Assembly (NCBI GenBank): GCA_027946365.1
Contig: JAPEUQ010000010.1
Span: 434,001-498,000, forward strand
Length of the DNA: 64,000 nucleotides
DNA from: Kalmusia sp. IMI 367209
Taxonomy: Eukaryota; Ascomycota; Dothideomycetes; Pleosporales; Didymosphaeriaceae
Direction: 5' to 3'
Under the pieces are notes generated by a model. It made no database searches. It had not been told where the DNA came from and saw only the letters and a program-made list of their open reading frames with translations. A program made the position numbers and the translations under genes. This document shows, piece after piece, positions 1 through 11,693 of the stretch (its first letter is position 1; each line of letters opens with the position of its first letter).

Positions 1-209
1 AAAGAGCCGACACGAGCTTATCTGCATGAAGCAGGTCGCGCAATTAGAAAACTAATTGCTATGAAGTCGAAGGCATAGCATGCCGCTCATATCATAGTTA
101 GGATGAACAAAATAGTATATACATTGCGCTGTTCGCCTCCCGCTCAATATCAGACCTTAGGACTCTAGTCCAAAAAGACTTGCCTTTTGTCTTTGACACA
201 GCAGTCACC

Positions 210-2530
210 ATGAGCGCCGTCGTCAACTCCGATAACGGTAACTATGATGTCCATCTCGGTTTTTGGATCAACTGGTCTTTGGGGAAGATGCAGGGCGCAA
301 CCTTCACAACAACAAAAGAGAGCGGCGGTCTATTAATCGCATTCATCGCTCTGTACGTAAGTACAAGTGGAAGGAGCTTCTGGCGCGTAAGCTGCTTTCT
401 TCTCCACCGGTTGTTCTCATCCCACATTCCCACGGATGGATTGCATCATCAGCGCCAGGTCATTCTGAGAAATGCGGATACTGCCGCACAAGCTATGACG
501 ACCCTCCTGTACGCCTTTCGGTGGAGAAAGAGGGCATCTCGGCCGTTTCGCCGCATTTTACCGGTACTTCTCTATGCCATTCTGATCTGGGCGGCTTTCA
601 CGGTGTCAGGTGTGTTGAAATTCGCGTTGCAGTAACGATAGTTCCCCAGTCTGACGTAGTATATAGGTCTCTTCTCATCTAGAATCACTACAAACTCGGC
701 GAACGAGGTTCTTCTTACTGGAAAGAATTGCGGCATACTGTATCGTGGTGTTCAAACCGAGGAGATGCAGGAGTTATACATGAAGACCAGCGATCTCAAC
801 GAGGAGTATTCTTCGCAACGCAGTGCTGCTTATCTCAATTATGCTTCTCAGTGCTATCCAAGCTCACGCGCTGAGCAGTCTGAGAGCTGCCGTCCATATA
901 TCAAGCCCAAGCTCAACTACACCATCACCAGGAACGCCTCTTGTCCATTTGATGACGCTATATGCCTACTAAAATCCGAGAACTTGGTGTTGGACACGGG
1001 TTTATTGGACAGTCATAACGATTTCGGCATCAATTCTCCCAAAAACAAACGCTTTGCTTTCCGAGTGAAATCGCAATGTGCACCGCTAGTAACAGAAGGA
1101 TTCAGCAAAGTCCATCATCCCGAAGATCCTGTCTACGATCCAGCTGTTCGTTTCTACTACGGAGAGGCACTCGGCGTCATGTCACACAGGGACAAGTCTT
1201 TCACTTACCAGGTGCCCTATAATGTGTCGTCTCGCAGTATAGCCAACTACACATCGATGCAGTCTCCGCATCCCGACTATATTATTGGGTAGGTGACCCT
1301 GATTTTATGTTAACATCAAATTAACAAATGCACAGCACCGCCACTGACCAGTTTTTCACACCCATCCCTCAGATCAGTCGACCGGACGGAGAATTAGCCT
1401 TGATCTTCCTAAGTGCCCCAGGCGTTCTTTTCCCGCAACCGATAGATGATGTTTGGTTTGCGGCCCATGCGGTCGCCCCGGGAGTAAAAATGTACTATGG
1501 CAACGACACTGAGGGTACTCCAGCGTATGAACGCGACGAACCGGTCGGCGTCATGGGTTGTGTCTCGCAATACCAGTTCTGCAACCCTTCCCTACCTGCC
1601 GAATCTCAATGCCAACCGCTTGCGTCTTCAAATAACAGCTACTGGGAGCCTTCCGAGGAGCTCTGGTCGGACAAGAATGACCAGGAATTTGTCAAGTGGG
1701 GCAAGAATGTGCTCTTCGCTTCTTTCGCATTATCCCCTAATAACGCATACGTTTCGGCGGGCATTAGCGCCTTATTGGTGAGAGCAAACTTGAAGGCAGG
1801 ACTCCAGAGTGGAGAAATTGCGAACAATCAATGGCAGCTCGAGATAGCCCATGCATTTGAAGTCATGTTGGCGTCGCTGCAAGGTTCATTTCTGGATAAC
1901 ACTAACGGACCACTGTCACCGGAATATGCGCCTGCTTTTGCAAGACCAAACGACACGGCCTGGCGATATATGTGTGAAAATCAGGTATATCCATTGCATT
2001 CGGCCCAAGTAGTACCGAGCTAACCAAATGGCTAGAAAATCGTAAGCGCGCTGTATTATTCGTTCAATATACTTGGTCTCGCCATCATTCTAATTATCGG
2101 CGGCATTTTCATTATCCTGGAAAACACACTCGAAGCTTTTGTGAACTGGATCGACAGGCGACCCAGCAGACGGAACAATCCTCGAGCAACTTATGCACGT
2201 CTGGAATGGCAGTCGAATGCAACATTGCAGCTCCACCGTCTCGCTTACGAAGAGGCTGGGTATGGAACCTGGTACAATTGCACAGGGACTGTGCCTGTCA
2301 CCGAACCTGGAGAGAAACTAGGCATCTTGGACGTACGAGATAAGAAGCATTCGAGGATAGAGCACGCAGGGTGGAGGTTGCAAACAGTCGTAACGGACGA
2401 GACAATAGTTGATACAGATAATTCTAGTGCCAGAAAAGTCGAGGTTGACATCACGAGAGTGGAGAGCCAGGAGGAGGAAGACGGTCCCAAGCGGGAGAGT
2501 ATGTGCATCTCGCCGGTCTCATCGCCATAG
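210..2530 (+). CDS. Fungal multi-span membrane protein of unknown function, 4 exons, 721 aa
   Basis: Predicted exons are 210-609, 667-1288, 1336-1984 and 2036-2530; the sum is divisible by three and all introns are GT-AG of 47 to 57 bases. The start is the first ATG in a good context (MSAVVNSDNG). Hydrophobic segments lie near residues 30-50 (GGLLIAFIALYV), near residues 120-140 (ILPVLLYAILIWAAF) and near the C-terminus (ILGLAIILIIGGIFIILE). The long middle part is polar, with many N-glycosylation sequons and cysteines, so it is probably extracellular. The pattern matches a Pezizomycotina-restricted family of hypothetical proteins whose function I do not know. The C-terminal tail is acidic and probably cytosolic. 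The protein sits tail-to-tail with the amino acid permease, and I see no functional link between them. Confidence 0.8.
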
Positions 2531-2682
2531 GGCCACAAACGGCAATGGCAATAAAGTATAGAAATAGCAATATTGTTGTAGTGTGATGAGAACTGATAGC
2601 ATAGAACTGTAGATGAAATGTGTTGAAATATTACTTTGAGCCTAAAAATAGATCACCTCTATAGTCTACGTGTATTCCCCAT

Positions 2683-4244
2683 CTAAGACGAGTTACTGTT
2701 ATCAGCGCAAGAGAATGCAGAGTCAATGCTCCCATCTTTGTACGCGTCCATGATCTGAACAATCACACCATATGTTCCGCCAACGCAGAGGAAGACCGAA
2801 AGAAGAATTAACAGGACATGCAGGACATATTGGATCTTCTGCATCAAAGTTCCCTTCCAGTAATCCTTATGATCGTAGATCCACAGCCAGCCCGGAAGAC
2901 CAAGCGCAAGCGGAGCGAACGCGAGACTGCCAGCGAGACTGAGCAGGTAGTTAAAGATTGGCACTCCAGAAGCAATCAAGAAAGCAATAACTGCCATGAT
3001 GGCAAGGGTGCCGATCCATACACCCCAATGGACGACGGTGTTTGCCTGCAGATGCCTCGAGTCGCGGAGAATGCGGACGAATATGTACTTCGCGCTAACG
3101 TGAATGTAGAGCGCACCGGAGACGCAGAGGCCGATGATGCCGATGCCGTAGGAGACTTTCTTGATGACGGGGCCGGCGCTGCCGAGCGAGGGCGATGCAA
3201 CCCATTGGCCGCAGTACCAGTAGACGACAATGCTAAAGGTCAGGTAGCAAGCGGTAACGAAACCCTGAGTTACGAAGTCAGTAAATAACAAACAGTAGGA
3301 GGTGATGAGATTTTGCTTACCATGCACCAGTTCACGGCTTTTTTGAAATCTCTGGGGTTTTTCATTTCGCTCATGACGGGGAGAAAGGCGGAAGTACCTG
3401 CGCCGGAGCAGAAGATGGTGGAGGCAGCGGTGATGCCGGCTGCGAAGGTGGGATGCCCGATGACATGGTAGCCGAAGTCGAAGTCGCCAGTCTGTGGAGC
3501 GGCTGCTGGGCGTTCGAGAGTAGTTACACCGACGCTGAAAGAAAATTAGTCACTCATATATTAAAGAGAGCTTAGATGGACGTACACAACAATGAAGACA
3601 GCAACGAAGACAGAGATGAAGCCAGCCCATGTGATCCACGCGATCTTCTCAAACTTTCTTGCGCTCGCAGCAACGAAGACCATGAGTGCAGCGATGATCG
3701 AAAAGTAGTTTGTGCAGAGAGAGTGGTTGGAGAGAGCGTTCAGAGCAGTGGATACACCGACCATGCCTGAGGCTCCGACGAGGATGAACGCAACGAGGAA
3801 GAGCCCTCCCGTCAGCTCTTTCACGATTTTACCACCAACAAGGTTGCCCATGTCGGCAATACTGTGACAGCCTGGATGGTTGTGGCGGAATTGACCTTGA
3901 ACTTGGGCGCAGTAGGTGTTGAGGAACTGCCACCCAAGGACGTTGATGGCACCCGGAAATGCGCCGAGGACGTACATGGCAGAGGGTATCGTCAATACAC
4001 CGGTAGCGAAGATGACTGTATACGAAAATATCGTTAGCAGTTGAGCTTTATCAAGGACGTCTTGGTAATACGCACGCTTCAAAAAGATGACTGTCGTATG
4101 AATCCATCCAACAGTTCTGAAGTCCTCGTACCCTTCTCCTCGCTTGAAAATCTCACCATCATTCTCAAGGTCGACCTTTTCGATGGAAACATTGTCACTG
4201 CTAGGCGCAGGCTCAATAACGTCTTGCACCTTCTCAGACGACAT
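2683..4244 (-). CDS. Neutral amino acid permease, AAAP family (mtr-like), 4 exons, 464 aa
   Basis: Reading on the minus strand, exons are 4244-4076, 4015-3586, 3534-3321 and 3264-2683. The start MSSEKVQDV precedes a charged N-terminal tail, then FRTVGWIHTTVIFLK and, across the first intron, LIFATGVLTIPSAMYVLG. That is the conserved opening of the Neurospora Mtr/N-system permease group in the AAAP superfamily. About eleven hydrophobic segments follow, and the length fits the family. The protein should move neutral or aromatic amino acids with protons across the plasma membrane. An upstream in-frame ATG at 4562 is unlikely because the extension it adds does not resemble the family. The gene is next to a deacetylase, an amidase and dehydrogenases, and its promoter carries the ACTCCA motif found at those genes, so it may import the cluster's substrate or product. 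Confidence 0.88.
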
Positions 4245-5049
4245 CTTCGATGTTCTCAAGAAAACTCTGCAGTCGTGTATGTACGAGAGGTAAGGCTGTT
4301 GGTTCCTTGGTCGTTGAGCGTGCAGATCGACAACGCACCTCAGACTCAGTATATATATGCACCCACTCCCATGGTATCTCGGATCATTACGTTGATAAGT
4401 GGCAGCGCCGGTTATCCTTGGCCAGATAGCACGCGGTATCTTGGAATCTGGGGATGCATGGTTCAATCCCCACGGCCCCAGTGTTTTGGAGGTTCGCCAC
4501 TCGCTAGCGTGGAGATAGGGTTGTCGGGCGCAACTGCTTACTCCAAACTCGTCGCGACTCATGCGAACCGATCACTCCAACGACTAGTTGATTGAAATCA
4601 CAGGGATGAAATGACCCTAAAGGTCCGGGTTGCCGTTTGGCCTCGGTATCATTCCGGAACCCTGGGTAAGATATGGGTCACGAAAAGTGTGGAGGCACGT
4701 CAAGCGCAATCAACGACATACGTCTAATTTGTTTTCCAGTACACTATGAAGTTAAGATACGCTTCTTATCTGCTCAAGTGTGTAAATTAGGCTATGATAG
4801 ACATTAGACACCTTGTGCAGGTCTGCGTGGCTGTTTCATGTAGTGAATATCCCTCTAGTATACAATGCACAAGTAAATTGTGTAGGAAAAGCCTGTAGTC
4901 GAGTGTCTGATTTCATTGAATCATCGTGACCACTCTATAAAACATTGACTGGCGCTTACCGAAATACAATGAAAGCCTTCTTTGGTACCAATTGCAATAC
5001 TGTCTGAAACTTCGAGTCGATCCAACGCTTCTTCTCAATTTTGAACTAC
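4245..5049. promoter_or_regulatory. Permease promoter region and spacer before the deacetylase 3' end
   Basis: No gene is supported here. A TATA-like run at 4350-4358 lies about 105 bases upstream of the permease ATG, and paired ACTCCAA motifs lie further out. Positions 4700 to 5040 are AT-rich, with no coherent reading frame. Confidence 0.5.
4538..4580. promoter_or_regulatory. Two ACTCCAA motifs in the permease promoter
   Basis: TTACTCCAA at 4538-4546 and TCACTCCAA at 4572-4580 lie about 300 bases upstream of the permease start. The same core recurs upstream of the neighbouring enzyme genes and their candidate regulator. A regulatory role is inferred. Confidence 0.35.
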
Positions 5050-6256
5050 TCATTCCTTCAATTTTGCGCCTGGCTCTGCTGGCATCCAGGCTCCCTCTGG
5101 TGGAGCATTTTTGCTCTTGAAATCATCACACATCTGCTCCATTGTAACGAACTCTACACCTTCGTGTTTCTTGAAGTGTTCAATGAGTCTAAGACGAAAT
5201 CAGTAAGCATTGATTACAGTCATTCCGGTGTTGATGTCTTTCATACCTTTCGTGCATCAACAGGGCATGTGGTCGACCTGATACGTCTGGGTGAATAGTG
5301 ATAGGCTAGAAAAGCCTGTCAGATGGTCTCCGAGAAAAGGTTCATATGATACGACTTACGAAGATGAATTCATCATATTCACGGTAGAAATAGTCAAAGT
5401 GATCCCTCCACAGGTCCTCAATATCTCTCGCATTGACGAAGCCGTGACTGTTTGCAGAAGCCTTGATGAACATCATTGGTGGCAGATCCTGAGCTAAGTT
5501 TAATACTGGAGGTGCTTTCGGGCCAGAAAGCTTACATCGATGTACCAATTTGCTGGGATTTCGACAAGTCCTGTCTCCCTTCCAGCGACCAGTGGCTTCA
5601 TCCATTCTTCTGCCTTTTTGGTGTAGTCAATCTTGGTCCATGAATCACCAGTGCGCAGATAGTAAGCTTGGCAATCATGGTGGCTCATGCTGTGGTCGTA
5701 CTCGATGCCATATGAAAGTAACAGCTCAGCGCCTTCCTGGCTCGTTTCCCACCTGTTTTCGCGAAGAGTCAGATTTTTCCCATCAGGCATTATGCTGAGG
5801 CACCTACCAGGGTGCAACGCTCCCCCTTGGAGGCTTCCCCGCGAACTCCGTCAACATCCGGTATGTCTTATCCAAGACATCCCTCTGTTGTTCAAGCGTC
5901 ATATCTTTAGGGTTTTCGTGACTATACCCATGCAGACCAATCTCGTGACCTGCATCTCGAACCGCAGCCATATCCTCGGGGAAGGTTTCTAAACTATGCC
6001 CCGGGATGAACCAGGTAGTCTTGATATTATGTTTTTCAAATAGCTTGAGTAGGCGTTGTGTGCCGATGGTACCAGCCCATAACCCACGGCTGATGTCACT
6101 GGTGCTATCCTCGCCTCCATATGACCCTAACCATCTGAATAAATGTCAGATCTGAGAAAATCTTATGTATCATGTGTCAATTGATCGCTGGAATACTTAC
6201 CCTGCGACAGCATCGACATCGACGCCGTAGGAGATGAGGACGCGCTTCTTGCCCAT
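5050..6256 (-). CDS. Polysaccharide deacetylase-fold hydrolase (CE4/NodB; HpPgdA or cyclic imide hydrolase-like), 6 exons, 308 aa
   Basis: Minus-strand exons are 6256-6201, 6134-5808, 5752-5536, 5488-5360, 5305-5247 and 5188-5050, all with good GT-AG sites. The start is [20 protein letters not shown], where the Asp-Val-Asp is the catalytic and metal-binding Asp region of the NodB fold. The second metal motif is HGYSHE (His-x3-His), within [18 protein letters not shown]-type and APWWE segments follow, as in the HpPgdA-like subgroup. That subgroup includes bacterial peptidoglycan deacetylase and cyclic imide hydrolase. No signal peptide is visible, so a cytosolic amide- or imide-hydrolysing enzyme is more likely than a wall deacetylase. 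The gene is divergent from an alcohol dehydrogenase and close to an amidase. The fold is certain, but the substrate is inferred. Confidence 0.87.
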
Positions 6257-6709
6257 TGCGGAATCAGTAATCGTGCTTTCGGAGGCTGTGTAAGAGCCAA
6301 AGATGATGTCTGAGCTCAAGAAAATGGCAACAGGCAATGACAGGGCAGTCTAATTCGTGCGTTCCGATAGAAAGGCAGCTGTAATTCTTTATCGCGGGGT
6401 AACCGCACAATCAAAATAATCGCGGAGCCGATTGGTAAAGTTGCGTCGTCGGATAGTCTAGGGTCCAGATCCCCAACTTACTCCACTTCGCGCGATTGCA
6501 GCTTATCACCCGCCGCAGGTCTCCAAAATGCTCCAAACCCCGTATTGGGGTCGTCTCTAGTCGCAGAGATACCGAGAGCGCATAACAGGTGAAACACAGG
6601 GGAGCTATTTCGCATCAACCATTGAGTACTCATCAGCTATGTAAGAGTAATGCCGTGCCGCCTAATTTCTGTTACTGACTCGCCTGCTAGTTGCATCTAC
6701 GTATCAACG
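6257..6709. promoter_or_regulatory. Bidirectional promoter between deacetylase and alcohol dehydrogenase
   Basis: This 453-base divergent spacer has no credible reading frame. It contains TTACTCCA at 6478-6485 and several GCTCCAAA-like repeats around 6505-6540, matching the ACTCCA core seen at the permease, amidase and SDR/regulator promoters. Shared control of the two enzymes is inferred. Confidence 0.45.
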
Positions 6710-7942
6710 ATGACATCACAGAAAATGCGCGCAGCTCAGATCGTGGAGGTAGCTTGGAACATTAATGGTATTTGAAGACATAAGAGATTCTAACCTAATC
6801 AAGTTCAACAAGCCATATGAGCTGTGTTCACGACCAGCTCCACAGTGCGGCGAGAATGACCTTCTTATCCAAGTCTACGCCGCTGGCTTCTGCCATTCAG
6901 ACCTTCAAGTGGTTGAAGGCCAGTTCCAGGCCAAGCTACCAATGATTCCTTCCCATGAGCCTGCTGGAAAGATTGTACAGGTTGGTACCCAAGTAAAAGG
7001 CTCATGGAAGGTGGGTGATCGTGTCGGGGTACTGAATTTCAAGAAAGCTTGTGGAGAATGCGTTGGATGCCGGCAGCGTATTCGAAGGAAAGGCCGCACG
7101 GACCCGCGTTTTTGCGAGAAAAGAGAGATGGCTGGCTTCAAGCATGATGGCGCTTTTGCAGAGTACATGCTCGCTGACCCTGAAGTATGGCAATATTAAT
7201 ATGTTGATGTGCCTTACTAATTTGCTTTTTAACGCTAGACTACTGTTCACTTGCCGGAAAAAGTCTCTTTCGAACAGGGCGCACCATTGATGTGTGCAGG
7301 CGTAAGTAGCTTAAGTCTGCACCTGTATTTCAACCACTTACAGGGATACAGGCAACAGTATGGGGTGCGCTGCAGAAGTTGAAACCAGAAGTGCAACCTG
7401 GAGAAACAGTTGCTATCGTGGGAATAGGTGGTCTCGGCCAATTAGGGATTCAATTTGCAAAGGCAATGGATTTCAAGACAATCGCTATCGATAACCGTCT
7501 AGAGGGTCGCCGATTAGCATTGGATGTTTCTTCAAGCTTGAAGCCCGACTTGGTCATCGATTCCTCAGCTACAGATGCCTCTGAAAGGATTCTGGACTTC
7601 ACGTCTGGTGAAGGACTTGCAGGCGTGGTAGTCTGCACTGATTCGATCCAAGCAAATGCCTGGAGTCTGCAGCAGCTCGGAAATGGAGGTGTGATGGTTC
7701 CAGTTGGCCTTCCGAAAGATAGATGGCAATTTGACACAGAACCCATTGTCTTCCGAGAACTTACCATCAGAGGCGTGTATGTCGCTGGCAGAGAACAAGT
7801 GGAAGAGATGCTCAAGGTTGTGGCGGAACACAATATCACGTCACATGTTACTACTCTAGCCTTCGACCAGATCCCGAGCATCGTCAATAAATATACGGAT
7901 CCAGGGATGAAGGGGCGGCTGGTCGTCCAAATCACAAAATAG
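6710..7942 (+). CDS. Zinc-dependent alcohol dehydrogenase (MDR superfamily), 4 exons, 357 aa
   Basis: Exons are 6710-6748, 6804-7184, 7239-7301 and 7352-7942. The first exon encodes only 13 residues (MTSQKMRAAQIVE), so a start inside the first intron would be wrong. Catalytic zinc ligands are visible in GFCHSD and SHEPAG, and the structural zinc cysteines in CGECVGCRQ and FCEKREMAGF. The NAD(P) fold begins at VAIVGIGGLGQLGIQFAK. Length and motif order fit the fungal propanol-preferring type of zinc alcohol dehydrogenase, which interconverts alcohols and aldehydes or ketones in the cytosol. It is divergently transcribed from the CE4-type hydrolase and lies upstream of the amidase, so it probably acts in the same pathway. 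The exact substrate cannot be read from the sequence. Confidence 0.9.
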
Positions 7943-8615
7943 AGAGCAGTACCGAGCGCCTTAGCATTTCCGTATTATCTGGTATTGCATTTGTGTAGCT
8001 CATAGCAATAGGTATCTTAATAATTCGAGCACGCTCTAATGCCCAGACTTAAAACGACAAGAAAGCAATATGTCTACCTTTGTATTATAGATCTTGCGGC
8101 AAATCGACGTGAAAAGCAGCAGATACAGATTTTGAAATTTGAAACTAGACCAGCGTTTTCGCTAGTGAGTCAGCGTATTTGTCTATATAGAGCGCTCCGA
8201 CTTATTGCAGCACATAGCGATGGTAACATCAGTTGACACAATACAATCCGATCGAATTCATCTGTAGTCTAGTCATTTACGTAATTCTACGTGTTTCTTA
8301 AACCCTTACTGCCTGGGATGGTCGTGTGGGGCAGGAGTATTCCGTTCCAAGCGAATCGGATTCGCCACAGTGTTGGGGTTCGGTTGGAGACGGCCCCGAT
8401 TAACTCCAATGCAAGGTCCACCGAAGAGGCAAAGGCTGCGATTGGCTACAAGCACATTGCGCCATCTTCAACCACCGAATCTCCGCCAGATATATCATCC
8501 TTATCGTGTAGTGTTGCTTTACATTCTCAAGCCGAAAGCGAATCAACAAGATGTCAGTATTCTTTGATGCACCATTGAGGTATATTGCCTGGATAAATAC
8601 AATCTCAACCTCGAT
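7943..8615. promoter_or_regulatory. Spacer and amidase promoter
   Basis: No gene is supported. An open frame at 8291-8578 has no family features and starts at a non-ATG codon. TTAACTCCAAT at 8400-8410 matches the motif seen at the other cluster promoters. Confidence 0.4.
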
Positions 8616-10335
8616 ATGCTGACATGGACAAGCGACGATGCCATCCCTGAAGGCGAGGCAGAACTGCTTCTGGCAAATATTGGTGTCACTGAGGGGATAT
8701 CGATAGCAGAGTCAGGTGACTATCGACAACTACTGGCTGCAGTGCACGATGTCGCAGAGCATGTTCTTGCTTTGCCAGATTACACAGCTCGCGCCGACAC
8801 TGAAAAGTATCCGCGCAAGAACATCTATCGCCCGTCTCCAGAAGAGCAAGATTATGGTAGTGCATGGGCGCACAGATTTTCGATCCAAGGAAACCCCGAA
8901 GGCAAATTCTTGAGAGGAAAGACAGTGTGCCTAAAAGACAATATTGCGGTAGCCGGTGTCCCACAATTTTTCGGAACAGATGCTATTCAACCGTGGACTT
9001 CAGGTTCAGACGCCACAGTCGTAACGCGTGCTTTGGAAGCAGGTGCGGAGATAGTGGGTACTACAATCTGTGAGAACTTCTGCAATTCCACATCTTCATA
9101 TACTAGTGCGCAAGGAACCGTGCACAACCCTTACGCTGGAGGGTTTTCTGCAGGTGGCAGCACGTCCGGAGGATCAGCGTTAGTCGGAGGTGGTCTAGTT
9201 GACATTACGATTGGTGCCGACCAAGGCGGAAGTATTCGTGTGCCATCCTCGTTCTGTGGGTGTATGTGCCCTTTCTCTCCCTTACATTTTGTCAATGACT
9301 AATATGGTGAATAGGCGTGGGGCTAAAACCAACACAGTAGGTGCCATGGATGGCTCCCTCTTCATCTAAATACTGACTGTCAATAGTGGACTGGTACCTT
9401 ACACTGGCATATCAAGCGGCGATGCGATTAGCGACCATGCCGGCCCAATTGCAAGAACAGTCAGGGACGTCGCATTGTGTCTAGACGCCATCAGTGGAAA
9501 AGATGATTTCGACGACAGGACCCTTGGAGCGCCGGTTTATGGCTCAACAGCTTACTCAAAAAGTTTACGGAGTTCAGTAGCAGGAATGAAGATTGGGGTA
9601 CTAATGGAAGGCTTCGAACACCGACTCGTGGACCCTTTTGTAAAGCAAACAGTCCTAGACGCCGCATATGTATTTGGGAAACTAGGAGCTACGGTCCAAG
9701 AAGTATCCCTCCCTCTCCACCTCGAAGGTCCTGCTATTTGGACTATCCAGCAAAGAATCGCGGGCACGCTGGGTCTCATGGGCTTTGCGCATGGGCGACG
9801 AGGGCTCTTTTCTACAGAATTCGAAGCAGCGCGTCAGCCATGGACGAGCTCTAGCTTCCAAAAGCTCTTCCCATCCACTAAGAATACGATCATCAATGGC
9901 CTCTCGCTAATGAAGAACTATCCTGGCCTCTACGCTAAGACGATGAACATTGCGCAACAACTTCGCGACTCTTATGAGAAGCTCTTTAAAGAGTATGACA
10001 TTATAGTCATGCCCACAACACCATTTGTTGCACCCTCCAATCTAGCATGGAAACGGGGTGACTCGCCAATGGCAGCACTCAAGCCGAGTATGGGAATTAC
10101 TACCAACACAGCAATTTTCGACGTCACGGGCCATCCAGCTATGTCGCTTCCTGTTGGATTCGCGCCGAGTGGTGAAGATACTAGTGTAAGGCTGCCGGTG
10201 GGGATGCAGCTTGTCGGAGGGTTGTGGCAAGAGCAAAAGATTCTCGATGCTGGCTTTGCTTGGGAAGAGGCGAATGACTGGAAAAAGATTGGTGCTTGTA
10301 ATGTGGACGTCGAAAAGCTTCCTGTCAAACTATGA
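8616..10335 (+). CDS. Amidase-signature family hydrolase, 3 exons, 538 aa
   Basis: Exons are 8616-9261, 9315-9336 and 9387-10335. The middle exon is only 22 bases, and skipping it breaks the frame; with it the junction reads FCGCVGLKPTHGLVP, the usual amidase-signature sequence. The catalytic triad is visible: Lys in CLKDNIAVAGVP, cis-Ser in GGSTSGGSA and nucleophile Ser in GADQGGSIRVPS. The C-terminal part carries VMPTTPFVAPS and ITTNTAIFDVTGHPA, typical of fungal amidases. The enzyme hydrolyses an amide to an acid and ammonia. No secretion signal is seen. Together with the CE4-type imide/amide hydrolase and a permease, it suggests nitrogen release from an imide or amide. The start ATG fits family N-termini (LLANIGVTEG, LLAAVHD), though an upstream exon is not excluded. 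Confidence 0.88.
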
Positions 10336-10693
10336 GGAATAAAGAGGTATGAAATGCATTGGGATAGCATATTAGGCGCAATATATTCTGACACATTTCC
10401 GCCTTCATTTGGAACACTACATTTCGAAAGTATTACTGATATGCAAGAGGATATAATATATATATTTATATATATATATATTACACTAGATGTTCTCTCA
10501 ATTCTCTTATACTAGCACAAAAGGTAAAGGTTTTATTTGGTGACGAACCAGATTGGTCATTTCGAATGCTCGTATAGATTCTGTTGTTTCTTGGAGCGTG
10601 TTACCCTATGCAATCCAAACGCATAGTGCGTGTCCTCACTTCTTAGCAGTCGCTATTGAAATCAAAACAACAATGTTACAGTCAACAATATCA
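10336..10693. other. Convergent 3' spacer between amidase and SDR gene
   Basis: This short convergent spacer is AT-rich and contains a dinucleotide TA run. No gene is seen. Confidence 0.6.
10451..10482. repeat. Imperfect TA dinucleotide microsatellite
   Basis: About 32 bases are almost only alternating T and A, in the 3' spacer between two convergent genes. Confidence 0.8.
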
Positions 10694-11693
10694 TTAATTG
10701 ATGGTATATCCTCCATCTACTACTAGTGCGTGTCCTTGAATGAACGATGCCTGTGACGAACAAAGGAAAAGAACTGCATTGGCAACCTCGTCTGGCGTTC
10801 CCATTCTCTGCATGGGCGCTATGTTAATAGCAGGCTTCAAAGCTTCTACCATCTCAGGCGACGTAGTTGTCATTGGCGTTTCTATAACGCCTGGGCACAC
10901 GCAGTTCACGCGAATTCCATTCTCGGAGTAGTCGATCGCGTTAGCCTTTGTCATGTTGATGATGGCCGATTTAGAGGCGCAGTAGGCAGCTATTCAGGTC
11001 AGTGAAACGACATGAAGACAATCAAGAAGAGATCTTACCAGCTCCGGGTCTAGCGACGATACCGAGTTGACTCGCAATGTTAACGATCGCACCTCTTTGT
11101 TTTGGGTGCTCCTTCATTCGTTCTTGCCTAAGCATGTTTCTTAGCTGCGCCCGACAACTTAGCCACGAGCCACCTGATTAATTATTCGCGTCAGTAACAT
11201 TCCTATCAGTACGCTTTTGAGAGCTTTGTGAAATCCTTTGAACGAGGACAGCCGGATATGGTCACGTACGATAATTGATACCATTTAACCGATCAAATGC
11301 GTCTGTCTCCATTTCCACGGCTTTGAGCGTCTTACTCCCTAATATTCCGGCACAGTTCACTGCATAGTCGAGCCTTGCGAATTTCTTGAGTACTTCGTCA
11401 TGGAATGAGTCAATAAAGTTCTCATCGGCGATGTCTCCTGGTCTGTCGAGAATCTTGACCGAAGAATTAATGCTGAGAATAGCCTCCTTGGTTTGAGAAA
11501 GCGTTTTCGGGTTGATGTCTGTTATGGCGATCCTGGTGCAGCCGGATCGGGCGAAGCCTTTGGCCACAGCAGCGCCAATGCCTGAGGCTTGTTATTCTGA
11601 TTACATAGTAATCAACAGAAATATGTCCTCACCTGTTCCGCCAGCACCAGTTACCACAGCTACGCCCAATAGTTGTCGTGCAAGCGATGCCAT
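10694..11693 (-). CDS. Short-chain dehydrogenase/reductase, 4 exons, 267 aa
   Basis: Minus-strand exons are 11693-11633, 11581-11270, 11173-11039 and 10989-10694. The classical SDR motifs are present: the cofactor loop TGAGGTGIG, NCAG in strand 4, the active-site serine region IVNIAS, the Tyr-x3-Lys pair in YCASK and the C-terminal VVDGGYTIN. Asp after strand 2 (ITDINPKT) favours NAD over NADP. The length is typical of classical fungal SDRs. The gene is divergent from the C2H2/fungal_trans regulator across a promoter rich in ACTCCA motifs, which suggests it belongs to the regulated cluster. Splitting the first exon from the rest would lose the cofactor loop. The substrate is unknown, with alcohol or ketone oxidoreduction assumed. 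Confidence 0.9.

Noticed and set aside
2818..3288. Plus-strand open frame of 156 codons
   Set aside because: It is antisense to the permease exons and is explained as a shadow of that gene.
4440..4490. T-arm-like GGTTCAATCCCC stretch suggesting a tRNA
   Set aside because: The five-base T-stem does not pair around the TTCAATC loop, and no D-arm or acceptor stem can be formed.
8291..8578. Open frame just upstream of the amidase, as a possible first exon
   Set aside because: It has no similarity to amidase N-termini and no splice path is needed, since the ATG at 8616 fits the family.
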